Origin: Acidimicrobiales bacterium
GTDB taxonomy: Bacteria; Actinomycetota; Acidimicrobiia; Acidimicrobiales; Iamiaceae
Assembly: GCA_035547835.1 (NCBI GenBank)
Contig: DASZTW010000002.1
Coordinates: 1 to 64,000, forward strand
Direction: 5' to 3'
Length of the DNA: 64,000 nt
Of the stretch, positions 51,324-60,183 are shown piece after piece; the stretch's first letter is position 1, and each line of letters opens with the position of its first letter. A model generated the notes under the pieces. The model did not search any database. It worked only from the letters and a program-made list of their open reading frames with translations, and was not told the DNA's origin. A program made the translations under genes and the position numbers.

Positions 51324-52445
51324 ATGGACTTCTCACTCGACGAACAACAGACCGCGGTCCGCGACTTGGCGTCGCAGATCCTCGAGGAGCGCTCCACGCC
51401 GGAGCACCTCCGCGAGGTCGAGGCCACCGACGACCGCGTCGACCGTGACACCTGGGGCGCGCTGGCCGAGGCCGGCCTGCTCGGCGTGGCCCTGCCCGAG
51501 CAGGCCGGGGGCGCAGGGCTCGACTTCGTGTCCGCGTACCTGATCTGCGACCAGATCGGCCGCACCACGGCAGCCGTCCCGTACTTGGCGAGCATCGTGA
51601 TGGGCGCGCTGCCGATCGCAGAGTTCGGCACCGACGCGCAGCGCCAAGGGCTGCTGCCTGGCGCCATCGACGGTTCCTCGATCCTCACGGCTGCGCTCGT
51701 CGAGCCTGGGGCCCCACCCGAGGCCCCGATGATGGCGGCCCGGCCCGACGGCGAAGGCTGGGCGTTGTCGGGCACCAAGATCTGCGTGCCCGCGGGCATG
51801 GTCGCGGCGCACGCCCTCGTGCCGGCCGCGCACGACGACGGCACCGTCAGCGTGTTCGTCGTCGACTTGGCGGCGAACGGCGTGGAACGGCTCGCGCAGA
51901 CGGCCACCGACCTGTCGATCGAGGCCGAGCTCACCTTCTCGTCGGTCGCCGTGGGCGCCGCCGACGTCCTTGGCGGGGTCGCCAAGGGCGCCGATCTCGT
52001 GCGCTGGCTCGTCGAGCGCGCCACGGTCGCGGCGTGCGGAGAGCTGGCCGGCGTGTGCGAGTCCGCGCTGCGCCAGACGGCCGAGTACACCAAGACCCGC
52101 GAGCAGTTCGGCCGCCAGATCGCCACGTTTCAGGCGGTCGGCCAACGCGTGGCCGACGCGTACGTCGACACCGAGGCCGTCCGCCTCACGGGCCTGCAGG
52201 CCGCGTGGCGGCTGGCCGCGGGGGTGCCGGCGGAAGCCGAGGTGGCCATCGCCAAGTTCTGGGCGGCCGAGGGGGGCCAGCGGGTGGTCCACGCCAGCCA
52301 GCACGTCCACGGAGGTATCGGCGTCGACCGCGACTATCCGGTGCACCGCACGTTCCTGTGGGCCAAACACCTCGAGCTCATGCTCGGCAGCGCCACCCCA
52401 CAGCTCGTGGCCCTCGGCCGGATCCTCGCGGACACCCCGGCTTGA
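51324..52445 (+). CDS. acyl-CoA dehydrogenase, beta-type subunit of a heteromer
   Basis: This 373-residue ACAD homologue has a diverged middle domain ([13 protein letters not shown]) and C-terminal helices with [21 protein letters not shown] and [16 protein letters not shown]. It follows its partner by 16 bases with GGAGGA before the ATG. In such heteromers one subunit carries the catalytic Glu and the other supplies FAD contacts; which is which I cannot decide here. Confidence 0.9.
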   Translation: MDFSLDEQQTAVRDLASQILEERSTPEHLREVEATDDRVDRDTWGALAEAGLLGVALPEQAGGAGLDFVSAYLICDQIGRTTAAVPYLASIVMGALPIAEFGTDAQRQGLLPGAIDGSSILTAALVEPGAPPEAPMMAARPDGEGWALSGTKICVPAGMVAAHALVPAAHDDGTVSVFVVDLAANGVERLAQTATDLSIEAELTFSSVAVGAADVLGGVAKGADLVRWLVERATVAACGELAGVCESALRQTAEYTKTREQFGRQIATFQAVGQRVADAYVDTEAVRLTGLQAAWRLAAGVPAEAEVAIAKFWAAEGGQRVVHASQHVHGGIGVDRDYPVHRTFLWAKHLELMLGSATPQLVALGRILADTPA

Positions 52446-52532
52446 ACCGGCCGGCTGGCCGGGTCGCGGCGCGAGCGGCGAGGTGGTGCGGCAGCGTCGC
52501 AGCGACGGAGCCCGCTGGTCATCGCCTTCCAG

Positions 52533-52605
52533 AGCCCGAGTGGGGAATCGAACCCCAGACCTATTCATTACGAGTGAATCGCTCTGCCGACTGAGCTACT
52601 CGGGC
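52533..52605 (-). tRNA. tRNA-Thr (anticodon CGT)
   Basis: The reverse complement has acceptor GCCCGAG (52605-52599) pairing with CTCGGGC (52540-52534), anticodon stem ATTCA/TGAAT with loop CTCGTAA (anticodon CGT), and T arm TGGGG-TTCGATT-CCCCA. It is convergent with the dehydrogenase operon. Confidence 0.96.
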
Positions 52606-52715
52606 AGGCCGGACAACCTAGCAGTCGCCCGTGGCGACTCCGGCAGCTCGTTCCCGTCCCAGGGACGTGCCAGCCGCGAGACTGGGTCCGCCCGCTGCAC
52701 GAGGAGGAACCGTCG

Positions 52716-52919
52716 ATGGCTGGTTGGGGCGACGACCCGACGCTCGAGGAGCTGCGCCGGCTGGTGTACGAGGAAGGCTGGGCTCCAACCCGGGTCGAGG
52801 AACGGCGCGATGCCGACACGGTGTGGCTCGCCAAGGGCGACGAGACCCGGGAACTGTCGTCAGACCACATCGCGTTCCACCGCTTCGTCGAGGGTCTGCG
52901 CGAGGACTTCAACTTGTAG
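52716..52919 (+). CDS. small conserved-looking hypothetical protein (67 aa)
   Basis: This is a 67-residue acidic soluble protein, starting [21 protein letters not shown] and ending [10 protein letters not shown], with GAGGAGGAA directly before the ATG at 52716. The helix-strand pattern suggests a small alpha/beta domain. I do not recognise the family. It lies just before the sigma/anti-sigma operon. Confidence 0.7.
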   Translation: MAGWGDDPTLEELRRLVYEEGWAPTRVEERRDADTVWLAKGDETRELSSDHIAFHRFVEGLREDFNL

Positions 52920-52967
52920 GCACACGGCCGGCTGGCGACGCGAAGGGGGAGGCGCCGGAGGGCCGCG

Positions 52968-52973
52968 TACACT
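52968..52973 (+). promoter_or_regulatory. -10-like hexamer TACACT, leaderless start of the ECF sigma gene
   Basis: TACACT ends 7 bases before ATG 52981. I looked for a SigH/SigR-type GGGAAT...GTT autoregulatory promoter and did not see one. Confidence 0.35.
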
Positions 52974-52980
52974 TCGGTCG

Positions 52981-53583
52981 ATGGCAGACCAGGCCACGTT
53001 CGCCGAGCAGGCCGTGCCCTACATGGACGGGCTGTTCGGCGCGGCCATGCGCATGACCCGCAACCGGGCCGACGCCGAAGATCTCGTCCAGGACGCGTAC
53101 CTGCGTGCCTACCGGGGTTTCGGCGGGTTCGAGCAGGGCACGAACTTGAAGGCGTGGTTGTACCGGATCCTCACCAACACCTTCATCAACAGCTACCGGG
53201 CCAAGCAACGTCGCCCCGACGAGTCCGATCTCGACGAGGTGGAGGACCTGTACTTGTACCGACGTCTCGGTGGTCTGGAGGCTGCTCGAGCCTCGCGGAG
53301 TGCCGAGGACGAGCTCATGGACTGGTTCAGCGAGGCCGAGGTCAAGCAGGCGGTCGAGCACCTTCCGGAGAACTACCGCATGGCCGTCCTGCTGGCCGAC
53401 GTGGAGGGCTTCTCCTACAAGGAGATCGCCGAGATCCTCGACATCCCGATCGGAACGGTCATGAGCCGCTTGCACCGAGGAAGAAAAGCGCTCGAGAAGC
53501 AGTTGTACGGATACGCCGTCACCCACGGCCTCGCCGACCGCAGCGAGCCCACCCCCGACGCCAGCGAACGAACCCATGTCTGA
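52981..53583 (+). CDS. sigH: ECF sigma factor of the SigH/SigR type
   Basis: This 200-residue sigma factor has region 2 ([25 protein letters not shown], partly; [18 protein letters not shown]) and region 4 ([44 protein letters not shown]). SigH/SigR proteins respond to disulfide or heat stress and are held by a zinc anti-sigma factor; exactly such a gene overlaps its 3' end by 8 bases. Confidence 0.93.
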   Translation: MADQATFAEQAVPYMDGLFGAAMRMTRNRADAEDLVQDAYLRAYRGFGGFEQGTNLKAWLYRILTNTFINSYRAKQRRPDESDLDEVEDLYLYRRLGGLEAARASRSAEDELMDWFSEAEVKQAVEHLPENYRMAVLLADVEGFSYKEIAEILDIPIGTVMSRLHRGRKALEKQLYGYAVTHGLADRSEPTPDASERTHV

Positions 53584-53839
53584 CTGCGACGACGCCCTGC
53601 ACGAGCTCTACACCTTCCTCGACGGTGAGCTCACCGACGAGAAGCGGGCGCGGATCTCCCGCCACATCGACGACTGCGGGAGTTGTCTCGAAGTGTTCGA
53701 CTTCCAAGTCGAGTTGCGCGCGGTGGTGCAACGGCGTTGCCAGGAGCAGGTCCCCGAAGCGTTGAAGGCGCGGATCGCCGCAGCCCTTCGCGAGACCGAG
53801 GCCGGCGCGTCAGGCGGCGCGGGGACCGCCCCGATCTGA
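53576..53839 (+). CDS. rsrA: ZAS-family zinc anti-sigma factor (RsrA/RshA type)
   Basis: This 87-residue protein carries the redox-zinc motif HIDDCGSC (H-x3-C-x2-C) and an N-terminal Cys4, as in RsrA. Oxidation of the thiols releases zinc and the sigma factor. It is translationally coupled with the sigma gene by an 8-base overlap. Two hairpins follow in 53850-53900. Confidence 0.93.
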   Translation: MSDCDDALHELYTFLDGELTDEKRARISRHIDDCGSCLEVFDFQVELRAVVQRRCQEQVPEALKARIAAALRETEAGASGGAGTAPI

Positions 53840-53886
53840 CGGTTCGGACCGTTCCCTCCGCAGGGAGGGGACCTGGGCGGCTGGCA

Positions 53887-53905
53887 TTAGGGATGCCTAA
53901 CGTCC
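53887..53905. promoter_or_regulatory. imperfect IdeR/DtxR-like iron box at the iron-uptake promoter
   Basis: TTAGGGATGCCTAACGTCC matches the 19-base DtxR/IdeR consensus TTAGGTTAGSCTAACCTAA at 13 positions and contains TTAGG-n4-CCTAA. It ends immediately before TACGCT (53906), so binding would block the promoter of the lipoprotein-FTR1 operon. Confidence 0.45.
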
Positions 53906-53911
53906 TACGCT
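53906..53911 (+). promoter_or_regulatory. -10-like hexamer TACGCT, leaderless start of the iron-uptake locus
   Basis: TACGCT ends 6 bases before ATG 53918. Confidence 0.4.
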
Positions 53912-53917
53912 CCGGCC

Positions 53918-54370
53918 ATGGCATCTTCGTCTCCGATCCGGCGCCGTCGCAGCGGCGCGTGGTGGTTCGTCGCGGTCTTGGCGATGGCGTTCGCGCTGGT
54001 CGCCGGCGCCTGCAGCAGCTCCAAGTCCTCGAGCTCGTCGACCACCGTGCCACCCGAGTCGATCAAGGTCCCCATGGCACAAGTGCGGGCCGACTTGCCG
54101 AAGCTGGTCGCCAAGGGCAACGCCGTTGCGGCCGCCGCGGACAGCGGTGACTTCGAGACGGCGAAGCAGGAGGCGGACGGCATCGAGTCGATCTGGAACA
54201 AGATCGAGGGTCGGATCAAGGCCGAGGACCCCGACTCGTACATCGCGTTCGAGGATGCGCAGGCCAAGATCACCAACGGGGTGGCCGACAAGAAGGTCGC
54301 CGACGTGAAGGCCGGGGCCGAGGCACAAGCGACGCAGGCCACCGAGTTCCTCCAGCACCACACGTCGTGA
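53918..54370 (+). CDS. helical lipoprotein of the iron-uptake locus
   Basis: This is a 150-residue protein with basic N-terminus, a hydrophobic segment and lipobox-like VAGAC (Cys32), then a Ser-rich linker and a helical domain (about 50-145). The helical domain resembles the extracytoplasmic part of EfeO/FTR1 N-terminal (imelysin-like) regions, suggesting it captures or hands over metal outside the membrane. It precedes the FTR1 fusion gene by 4 bases. Family not otherwise recognised. Confidence 0.7.
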   Translation: MASSSPIRRRRSGAWWFVAVLAMAFALVAGACSSSKSSSSSTTVPPESIKVPMAQVRADLPKLVAKGNAVAAAADSGDFETAKQEADGIESIWNKIEGRIKAEDPDSYIAFEDAQAKITNGVADKKVADVKAGAEAQATQATEFLQHHTS

Positions 54371-54374
54371 TCTG

Positions 54375-57300
54375 GTGACCGCCGGCCCCCCTGCACGCAT
54401 GGAGCGGTCACCGTCGTGGCCGGCGCGCGTCGCCCTCGCGGCTTGCATCGCCGCACTGATCCTGGGTGGGCTGCTCGGCCCGGGCGCGCGCGGTGCGACG
54501 GCCGCGAGCGCGACACCCGCGACACCCGACGCGATCGCGACAGGCGCCGGGCAGGCGCAGGGTGCCGGGTCGGTCAGCAAGGACGACGCGATCAAAGCGC
54601 TGCGCAAGGTGCGGGTCTCGATCGATCAGACGCTGGACCTGCTCGACCACGGCAAGCGCAAGGAAGCGTTCCGCGTGTCCAAGGCGGGCTACCTCGATCA
54701 CTTCGAGATCGTCGAGATCCCACTGGTCATCGTCGACGCGAACCTCAAGCTCGAGGCCGAGGCCCAGTTCGCCGAGATCCGCAATGCGATCAGCGACAAC
54801 GAATCGACCGCCTCGATCCGCAAGAAGATCGTCACCCTTCGCGGCACCATCAACGACGCCGAGCGACGGCTCACGTCGCAGGGCGCGGCGCCGCTGCTGG
54901 TGTTCGGTCAGGCGTTCACCGTGCTGTTGCGCGAGGGGCTCGAAGCCGTCCTGTTGCTGTCGGTGCTGCTCGGCTACCTGGAATCCACCAAGAACGGCCG
55001 ATTCAAGCGCCCGATCCTCGTCGGCGTGGCCCTCGCGGTCGTGGCGTCGATCGGCACGTTCCTCGCCATCGACGCCATCTTCTCGGTGCTGCCGTTCGGG
55101 CGTGAGGTGTTCGAGGCCATCGTCGGGATTCTCGCGGTGGCCGTGCTCTTCTATGTGTCGTTCTGGCTGGTGGCGCGTCTCGAGCAGCGGCGCTGGCTCG
55201 AGTTCCTGAAGGGCAAGGTCTGGACCGCGGTCTCCGCGGGGTCGGCCGCGTCACTGATGGCGATCGGGTTCACGTCGGTGTACCGCGAGGGCTTCGAGAT
55301 GGCCCTGTTCTTCCAGGCCATCGCGTCGTTCGGCACCGGCATGGGGCACTGGGTGCTGGCGGGTTCGCTGGCCGGTGCCGCAGTGCTCGGCGCGATCAGC
55401 TTCGCCATCTTCCGGTACGGCAAGAAGCTGCCGATCCGCACGTTCCTCGCGATCGCGGTGATCGTGGTCATGGCGACGTCGGTCGCGATCCTCGGCAACG
55501 CGCTGTACGCGTTGCAGGAGTCGGCCACGATCGAGATGCGGCGTCTCCACGGTTGGCCGCAGCTGCCCATCTACTTCTCGCAGGCCGTCGGCTACTACCC
55601 GACGGTTGCGAGTGTGGTGGGTCAGATCGCGCTGACCGCGGTGTACCTGCTCGGTGGCCTCTACACGTTCGTCATCCGACCGATGCGTCGCCGTCGGGCC
55701 GAAGCCCACGCCGACGCGCATCGGCCCGACGCGCCGCCCGAGCCCGCCGTGGTGGGCAGCGTGGAGGCCGAGGACGGCCCCGCCGGCGCGGCGTTGGGCA
55801 GCGGGGCGGGTGTCAACGGCTCGCCCGCTACGTTGCCTGTCGGCGTCGAGGCCGTGCGCGCCTCGAACGGCGTGGCCACCAACGGTCGCCCCCACCGGCG
55901 GACCACCCCCGGAGGGATCCGCGTCGGTGTCGATGTCGGCGGCACGTTCACCAAAGCCGTGGCGTTCGACTTGGCGGCCCGCGAAGTGGTGGCGCGGGCG
56001 GTGGTGCCCACCACGCACGACGCGGCGGAGGGGCCTGCAGCCGGCGTGGTGCGGGTCGTGCACGAAGTGGCCGACGCGGTGGGCGTCGAGCGAGTCGACC
56101 TGGTGACGCACTCGACCACGCAAGCCGTCAACGCGCTGCTCGAGGGCGATGTCGAGACCGTGGGTGTGCTCGGCATGGGCCGCGAGCCCGACTTGCGCAA
56201 AGCCCGGCGTCGCACCCGCCTCGACCACGTCGAGCTGTCGCCGGGCAAGCGCCTCCACGTCGTGCCGCAGTTCCTCGACATCACCGAGGGCCTCACCTGT
56301 GACGCGCTGGCCGGCGCGCTCGACCGGATGCAGTCCGGCGGCGCCACGGCCGTGTGCGTCGCGGAAGCCTTTGCCCCCGAGGGCGGGCTCGACGAGCAGC
56401 GCGCGGTCGCGGCCGCCCGCGAGCGCGGCTTGCCGACTTGTGGATCGTCGGAGATGACCGGGCTGTACGGGTTGGAGCTGCGGGCCGTCACGGCGGCGCT
56501 GAACGCGTCGATCTTGCCGATCGCGGTGCGCACCGACGAGTTCGTCGAGCGAGGTGTGGCCGAGGCGGGGATCGACGCGCCGGTGATGGTGATGCGAGGT
56601 GACGGCGGAGCCACCGACCCCGAAGGGTTCCGGCGAGAGCCGGCACGAACGTTGTACTCCGGCCCGGCCGCGTCGGTGGCCGGCGTCTTGCGTTTCACCC
56701 AGATCAAAGACGGCGTGGTGATCGAAGTCGGTGGTACCTCCACCAACGTGGCGGCGATCAAGGCCGGCAAGCCGGCGCTGTCGTACGTGCAAGTCGCCAG
56801 CCACGCCACCGCAGTCCGAGCGCTCGACGTCCGCGTGCTCGGCGTGGCGGGCGGCTCGATGCTGCGGGTTCGTCACGGCCACGTCTATGGCGTGGGTCCC
56901 CGCAGCGCGCACATCGCCGGGCTCCCGTACTGCTGCTATCTCGACGTCGCCGATCTCGAAGGCGCTCGGGCCGAGCTGATCGCCCCACGCAACGGCGATC
57001 CAGCCGACCACGTGGTGCTGCGTCTCGCCGACGGCCGGTCGGCCGCCGTCACCAACACGTGCGCGGCCGTGGCGCTGGGCGTGCCCGAGGCCGGCGACTA
57101 CGCCGCGCTCGATGCGCACCCCGACGCTGCCCGGGCGGGGCTCGCCGCGGCCGGCGAACTGGTCGGCCTCGACGGCGACGAGGTTGCCAGGCGGATGCTC
57201 CAAGCATCGGCCGACGCGTTGTCGGAGCTGGTCGGCGCCGTGGTCGCCGAGTTCGAGCTCGAACGCCCGACCCTCGTCGCCGTGGGCGGCGGAGCCGGCG

Positions 57301-58004
57301 GGCTCGGGCGCTGGCTGGCTTCCACCCTGGGACTGGAGTGCATCGTGCCGACCGGCGCCGAGGTGATCTCGTCGATCGGCGACGCCCTGTCGCTGGTGCG
57401 CACCGAAGTGGAGCGCACGGTGGTGAGCCCGTCGGCGGCCGACAGCGATGCCGTCGCCGCCGAAGCCGAAGCAGCGGTGCTCGCCGCGGGTGCCAGCGCC
57501 GACTCGGTCGACGTGCGAGTGGAGTTCGAGGCGGAGCGGTCCACGTTGCGCGCGATCGCGACAGGTGCGGTCGGTCTCGAGGCCGGAGCGCTGCCCGGCC
57601 GCCCTCCCATCGACGCCGACCAGGCTGCTGCGATCGCCGGCGAGTCGGGTCTGCCGGCACCGGTGCCCGCTGGTTCGTTCTGGGTGGCCGGCGGCGCCAA
57701 CGGAACGACCGGGCGAAGGCGCCGCAACCGCTTCGGCGATGTCGTGGTCCTCGACCGCTTCGGTGACCGCCTCGCGGGCGGGCCGGGCGGTGCGGTGTCC
57801 GGCGGCGACCAGGCTGCGGTCGAGAAGGTCGCCGCGCTCGTCGATGCGTGCACGAAGCGGGTGGGGCCGATGACGGTGGCTCCCTCGGTGTGGCTGGTGG
57901 GTGGCACCCGGATGATCGGGGTGGCCGGCCGTGAAGTCGACGAAGCGGTCCGTCGCTTGGCCGACGATCCCGACCCCTCGATGGTCGTCGTCATCCGCGA
58001 CTGA
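54375..58004 (+). CDS. FTR1-type iron permease fused to a HyuA (hydantoinase/oxoprolinase A) domain
   Basis: This 1209-residue protein has a signal peptide (about 12-45), a helical extracytoplasmic domain (about 70-168) and a seven-TM FTR1 permease (about 172-436) with both iron motifs, REGLE (186-190) and REGFE (304-308). A charged low-complexity linker (about 437-512) leads to a full-length HyuA/oxoprolinase domain (about 513-1209): DVGGTFTK (520-527), THSTTQAVNALLEGD, EVGGTSTN (784-791, usual DMGGTSTD) and VGGGAGGLGRW. HyuA domains are ASKHA-fold ATPases. With seven TMs after an outside N-terminus the HyuA part is cytoplasmic. I know of no such fusion. No HyuB. ATG 54399 is an alternative start. 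Confidence 0.92.
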   Translation: MTAGPPARMERSPSWPARVALAACIAALILGGLLGPGARGATAASATPATPDAIATGAGQAQGAGSVSKDDAIKALRKVRVSIDQTLDLLDHGKRKEAFRVSKAGYLDHFEIVEIPLVIVDANLKLEAEAQFAEIRNAISDNESTASIRKKIVTLRGTINDAERRLTSQGAAPLLVFGQAFTVLLREGLEAVLLLSVLLGYLESTKNGRFKRPILVGVALAVVASIGTFLAIDAIFSVLPFGREVFEAIVGILAVAVLFYVSFWLVARLEQRRWLEFLKGKVWTAVSAGSAASLMAIGFTSVYREGFEMALFFQAIASFGTGMGHWVLAGSLAGAAVLGAISFAIFRYGKKLPIRTFLAIAVIVVMATSVAILGNALYALQESATIEMRRLHGWPQLPIYFSQAVGYYPTVASVVGQIALTAVYLLGGLYTFVIRPMRRRRAEAHADAHRPDAPPEPAVVGSVEAEDGPAGAALGSGAGVNGSPATLPVGVEAVRASNGVATNGRPHRRTTPGGIRVGVDVGGTFTKAVAFDLAAREVVARAVVPTTHDAAEGPAAGVVRVVHEVADAVGVERVDLVTHSTTQAVNALLEGDVETVGVLGMGREPDLRKARRRTRLDHVELSPGKRLHVVPQFLDITEGLTCDALAGALDRMQSGGATAVCVAEAFAPEGGLDEQRAVAAARERGLPTCGSSEMTGLYGLELRAVTAALNASILPIAVRTDEFVERGVAEAGIDAPVMVMRGDGGATDPEGFRREPARTLYSGPAASVAGVLRFTQIKDGVVIEVGGTSTNVAAIKAGKPALSYVQVASHATAVRALDVRVLGVAGGSMLRVRHGHVYGVGPRSAHIAGLPYCCYLDVADLEGARAELIAPRNGDPADHVVLRLADGRSAAVTNTCAAVALGVPEAGDYAALDAHPDAARAGLAAAGELVGLDGDEVARRMLQASADALSELVGAVVAEFELERPTLVAVGGGAGGLGRWLASTLGLECIVPTGAEVISSIGDALSLVRTEVERTVVSPSAADSDAVAAEAEAAVLAAGASADSVDVRVEFEAERSTLRAIATGAVGLEAGALPGRPPIDADQAAAIAGESGLPAPVPAGSFWVAGGANGTTGRRRRNRFGDVVVLDRFGDRLAGGPGGAVSGGDQAAVEKVAALVDACTKRVGPMTVAPSVWLVGGTRMIGVAGREVDEAVRRLADDPDPSMVVVIRD

Positions 58005-58036
58005 TCATCCGATCCGCAGACCCCAAGGAGATCCAA

Positions 58037-58486
58037 GTGGCGCTGTACATCCCTGCGGCCAAGCGACGCCGGCGACTGATCCTCCTGATCGGCGCGGGCG
58101 TGGTGGTGGGGTTGCTCGTCGGCGTGCTCGTCGGTCGGCTGACCGCACCTGGGCTGAGCGACGGCATCCATGCCGCGCAGTCACGGGCGCAGCGGACGAC
58201 GGGTCTCCTCGAGAGCCTTCCGACCGAGTACGAGGCCACCCAGCAGGGCGCGCAGGGCAAGTCCGCGGCGACGTTCCGCCAGTCGCTCGACCAGCTCGAC
58301 GCCGACCTCGAAGCCGCCATCGCCAAGGCGAAGTGGCTGGGGCCATCGGCCCGCAAGCGGCTGCGGGCCGCGGTGGCCACCGTGCGATCTGCCGACGAGG
58401 ACGGGGTGCCGAGCTCCGTGTTCCAACGCACGGTCGCCGATGCCGCCAAGGTCGTCGCGGACGAGTTCGACCTGGCCAACCCCTGA
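58037..58486 (+). CDS. single-pass membrane protein with extracytoplasmic helical domain
   Basis: This 149-residue protein has a basic N-terminus (AAKRRRRL), one membrane helix (about 14-34) and a helical domain (about 42-147) with regularly spaced charged residues. AAGGAG (58024-58029) precedes the GTG. The domain is similar in size and helix pattern to the extracytoplasmic parts of the two proteins before it. Probably an accessory subunit of the same system. Confidence 0.7.
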   Translation: MALYIPAAKRRRRLILLIGAGVVVGLLVGVLVGRLTAPGLSDGIHAAQSRAQRTTGLLESLPTEYEATQQGAQGKSAATFRQSLDQLDADLEAAIAKAKWLGPSARKRLRAAVATVRSADEDGVPSSVFQRTVADAAKVVADEFDLANP

Positions 58487-58654
58487 TCGTGGCCTCCGCG
58501 ATGGCCCTCGGGATGTGACCAACGGCGCCGTCGGATAGGGACCTTCGGCCCGTTCGGTCGCGCGGCAGATCGTCGATGGTGATGGTGCACGGCCGAGTGC
58601 CGTGGGCCGGAGGTCGTCTCCGGTCACGTTGCAGGCGACAAAGAGGTCCCCGCG

Positions 58655-60118
58655 ATGAACGCTCCGTCATCACACGACACCGGCGGTGTGCCCACCGTTG
58701 ACGCCGAACCGGCAGCCGCACCGGCGCTGCGGCGCGACAAGTTCTTGATGCTGTGCGCACTGAGCGCATTGGGGGCGATGCTCGTCTCGATCGCCGCCGT
58801 CGGCGTCGCCATCACGACGAAGTCGAGCGCGGGCAGCCGGGTCGCGACCGCGGCGCCCCAGACCGTCGAGGTGGAGCTCGGCGACTTCTACATCAAGCCC
58901 GCCAAGCTCGACGTCGCGGCCGGCACGCCGGTCACGTTCAAAGTGACCAACCACGGCAAGATGACGCACGACTTCGTGGTCAGCGGCCACAAGACCTCGA
59001 TGTTGCAGCCGGGCAAGTCGGGCACCGTCACCGCCACGATCGACTCGGCGACCCAGGCGTACTGCTCGGTGCCCGGCCACCGCGCGGCCGGCATGACCAT
59101 GGACATCACCACGGGCGGCGGCACAGCCGCGTCGGCAACCGCATCTGACGCGAGCTCGACCGCGATGGACCACTCGATGATGAACAGCGCCAGCTCCGGA
59201 TCCACGAGCGGAAGCGGGACCGACGCCACCATCGACCCCAATGCCCAGCCGGCCTCGTCGTGGAAGCCGCGTGACGCCACGCTGGCGCCCGCCCCAGGTG
59301 GCACCGTCCACGACGTCACCTTCCACGCCACCGAGAAGGTCATGGAGGTTGCTCCGGGCGTCTCCCAGCAGATGTGGACCTTCAACGACCAGGTCCCCGG
59401 CCCGGTGCTGCGCGGCAAGGTCGGCGACGTGTTCAACGTGACGCTCGTGAACGATGGCAAGGTCTCGCACAGCATCGACTTCCACGCCTCACAGACGGCG
59501 ATGGATCGCAACATGCGCACGCTCGCCCCCGGCCAGCGGCTCACGTACACGTTCCGCGCCGGGCATTCCGGGATCTGGATGTACCACTGCGGAACCGCAC
59601 CGGTCCTTCACCACATCGGCAACGGCATGTACGGCGCAGTGATCATCGACCCGCCCGACCTGCCCCGAGTCGACAAGGAGCTGCTGATGGTGCAATCGGA
59701 GCTGTACCTCGGCCCCGAGGGCCAGCCGGGCGACTACACCAAGATGCTCGACGGCAAGCCCGACGCCGTGGTGTTCAACGGCTACTACAACCAGTACAAG
59801 TTCGCTCCGATCCACGTCACCGCCGGCGAGCGGATCCGAGTCTGGGTGCTGAACGTGGGACCGAACGAGACCTCGTCGTTCCACATCGTCGGCACCATCT
59901 TCGACGGCGTGTACAAGGAAGGTGCGTGGCTCTTGCGGCCCGGCGTCTCGACGGGTGGGTCCCAAGCCCTCGACCTCACCCCGGCGCAGGGTGGGTTCGT
60001 GGAGCTGACGATCCCTGAGGACGGGTCGTACGCCGCCGTGAGCCACAAGTTCAACGACGCCGCCCGCGGCGCCACCGGCGTGCTCCTCGCCGGGAACGGG
60101 ACCCCCATGGCGCACTGA
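58655..60118 (+). CDS. membrane-anchored cupredoxin plus NirK-like multicopper oxidase
   Basis: This 487-residue protein has a membrane anchor (about 30-55), a cupredoxin domain (about 68-155) with ligands His105, Cys137, His142, Met147, a His/Met/Ser-rich linker (about 155-200), and a two-domain NirK-like oxidase (about 215-480). The oxidase has HSIDFH (His272, Asp275, His277), HCG (His311, Cys312), His320, Met325, His410 and His464, so all type 1 and type 2 copper ligands are present. In NirK, Asp and His at these positions reduce nitrite. Next to FTR1 it may instead be a ferroxidase, as Fet3 is. Separated from the previous gene by 168 bases. Confidence 0.88.
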   Translation: MNAPSSHDTGGVPTVDAEPAAAPALRRDKFLMLCALSALGAMLVSIAAVGVAITTKSSAGSRVATAAPQTVEVELGDFYIKPAKLDVAAGTPVTFKVTNHGKMTHDFVVSGHKTSMLQPGKSGTVTATIDSATQAYCSVPGHRAAGMTMDITTGGGTAASATASDASSTAMDHSMMNSASSGSTSGSGTDATIDPNAQPASSWKPRDATLAPAPGGTVHDVTFHATEKVMEVAPGVSQQMWTFNDQVPGPVLRGKVGDVFNVTLVNDGKVSHSIDFHASQTAMDRNMRTLAPGQRLTYTFRAGHSGIWMYHCGTAPVLHHIGNGMYGAVIIDPPDLPRVDKELLMVQSELYLGPEGQPGDYTKMLDGKPDAVVFNGYYNQYKFAPIHVTAGERIRVWVLNVGPNETSSFHIVGTIFDGVYKEGAWLLRPGVSTGGSQALDLTPAQGGFVELTIPEDGSYAAVSHKFNDAARGATGVLLAGNGTPMAH

Positions 60119-60171
60119 TCGCCCGCGGGGGTCGGTTGGCGCCGACTACCAGAAGCGGCGGGTGACCGGCG

Positions 60172-60177
60172 TAGGAT
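60172..60177 (+). promoter_or_regulatory. -10-like hexamer TAGGAT, leaderless start
   Basis: TAGGAT ends 6 bases before ATG 60184. Confidence 0.4.
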
Positions 60178-60183
60178 GCGCTC

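Noticed and set aside
55251-57203. A 650-codon minus-strand open frame inside the FTR1-HyuA gene
   Set aside because: No recognisable domain; composition typical of an antisense shadow, while the plus frame carries both FTR1 and HyuA motifs throughout.
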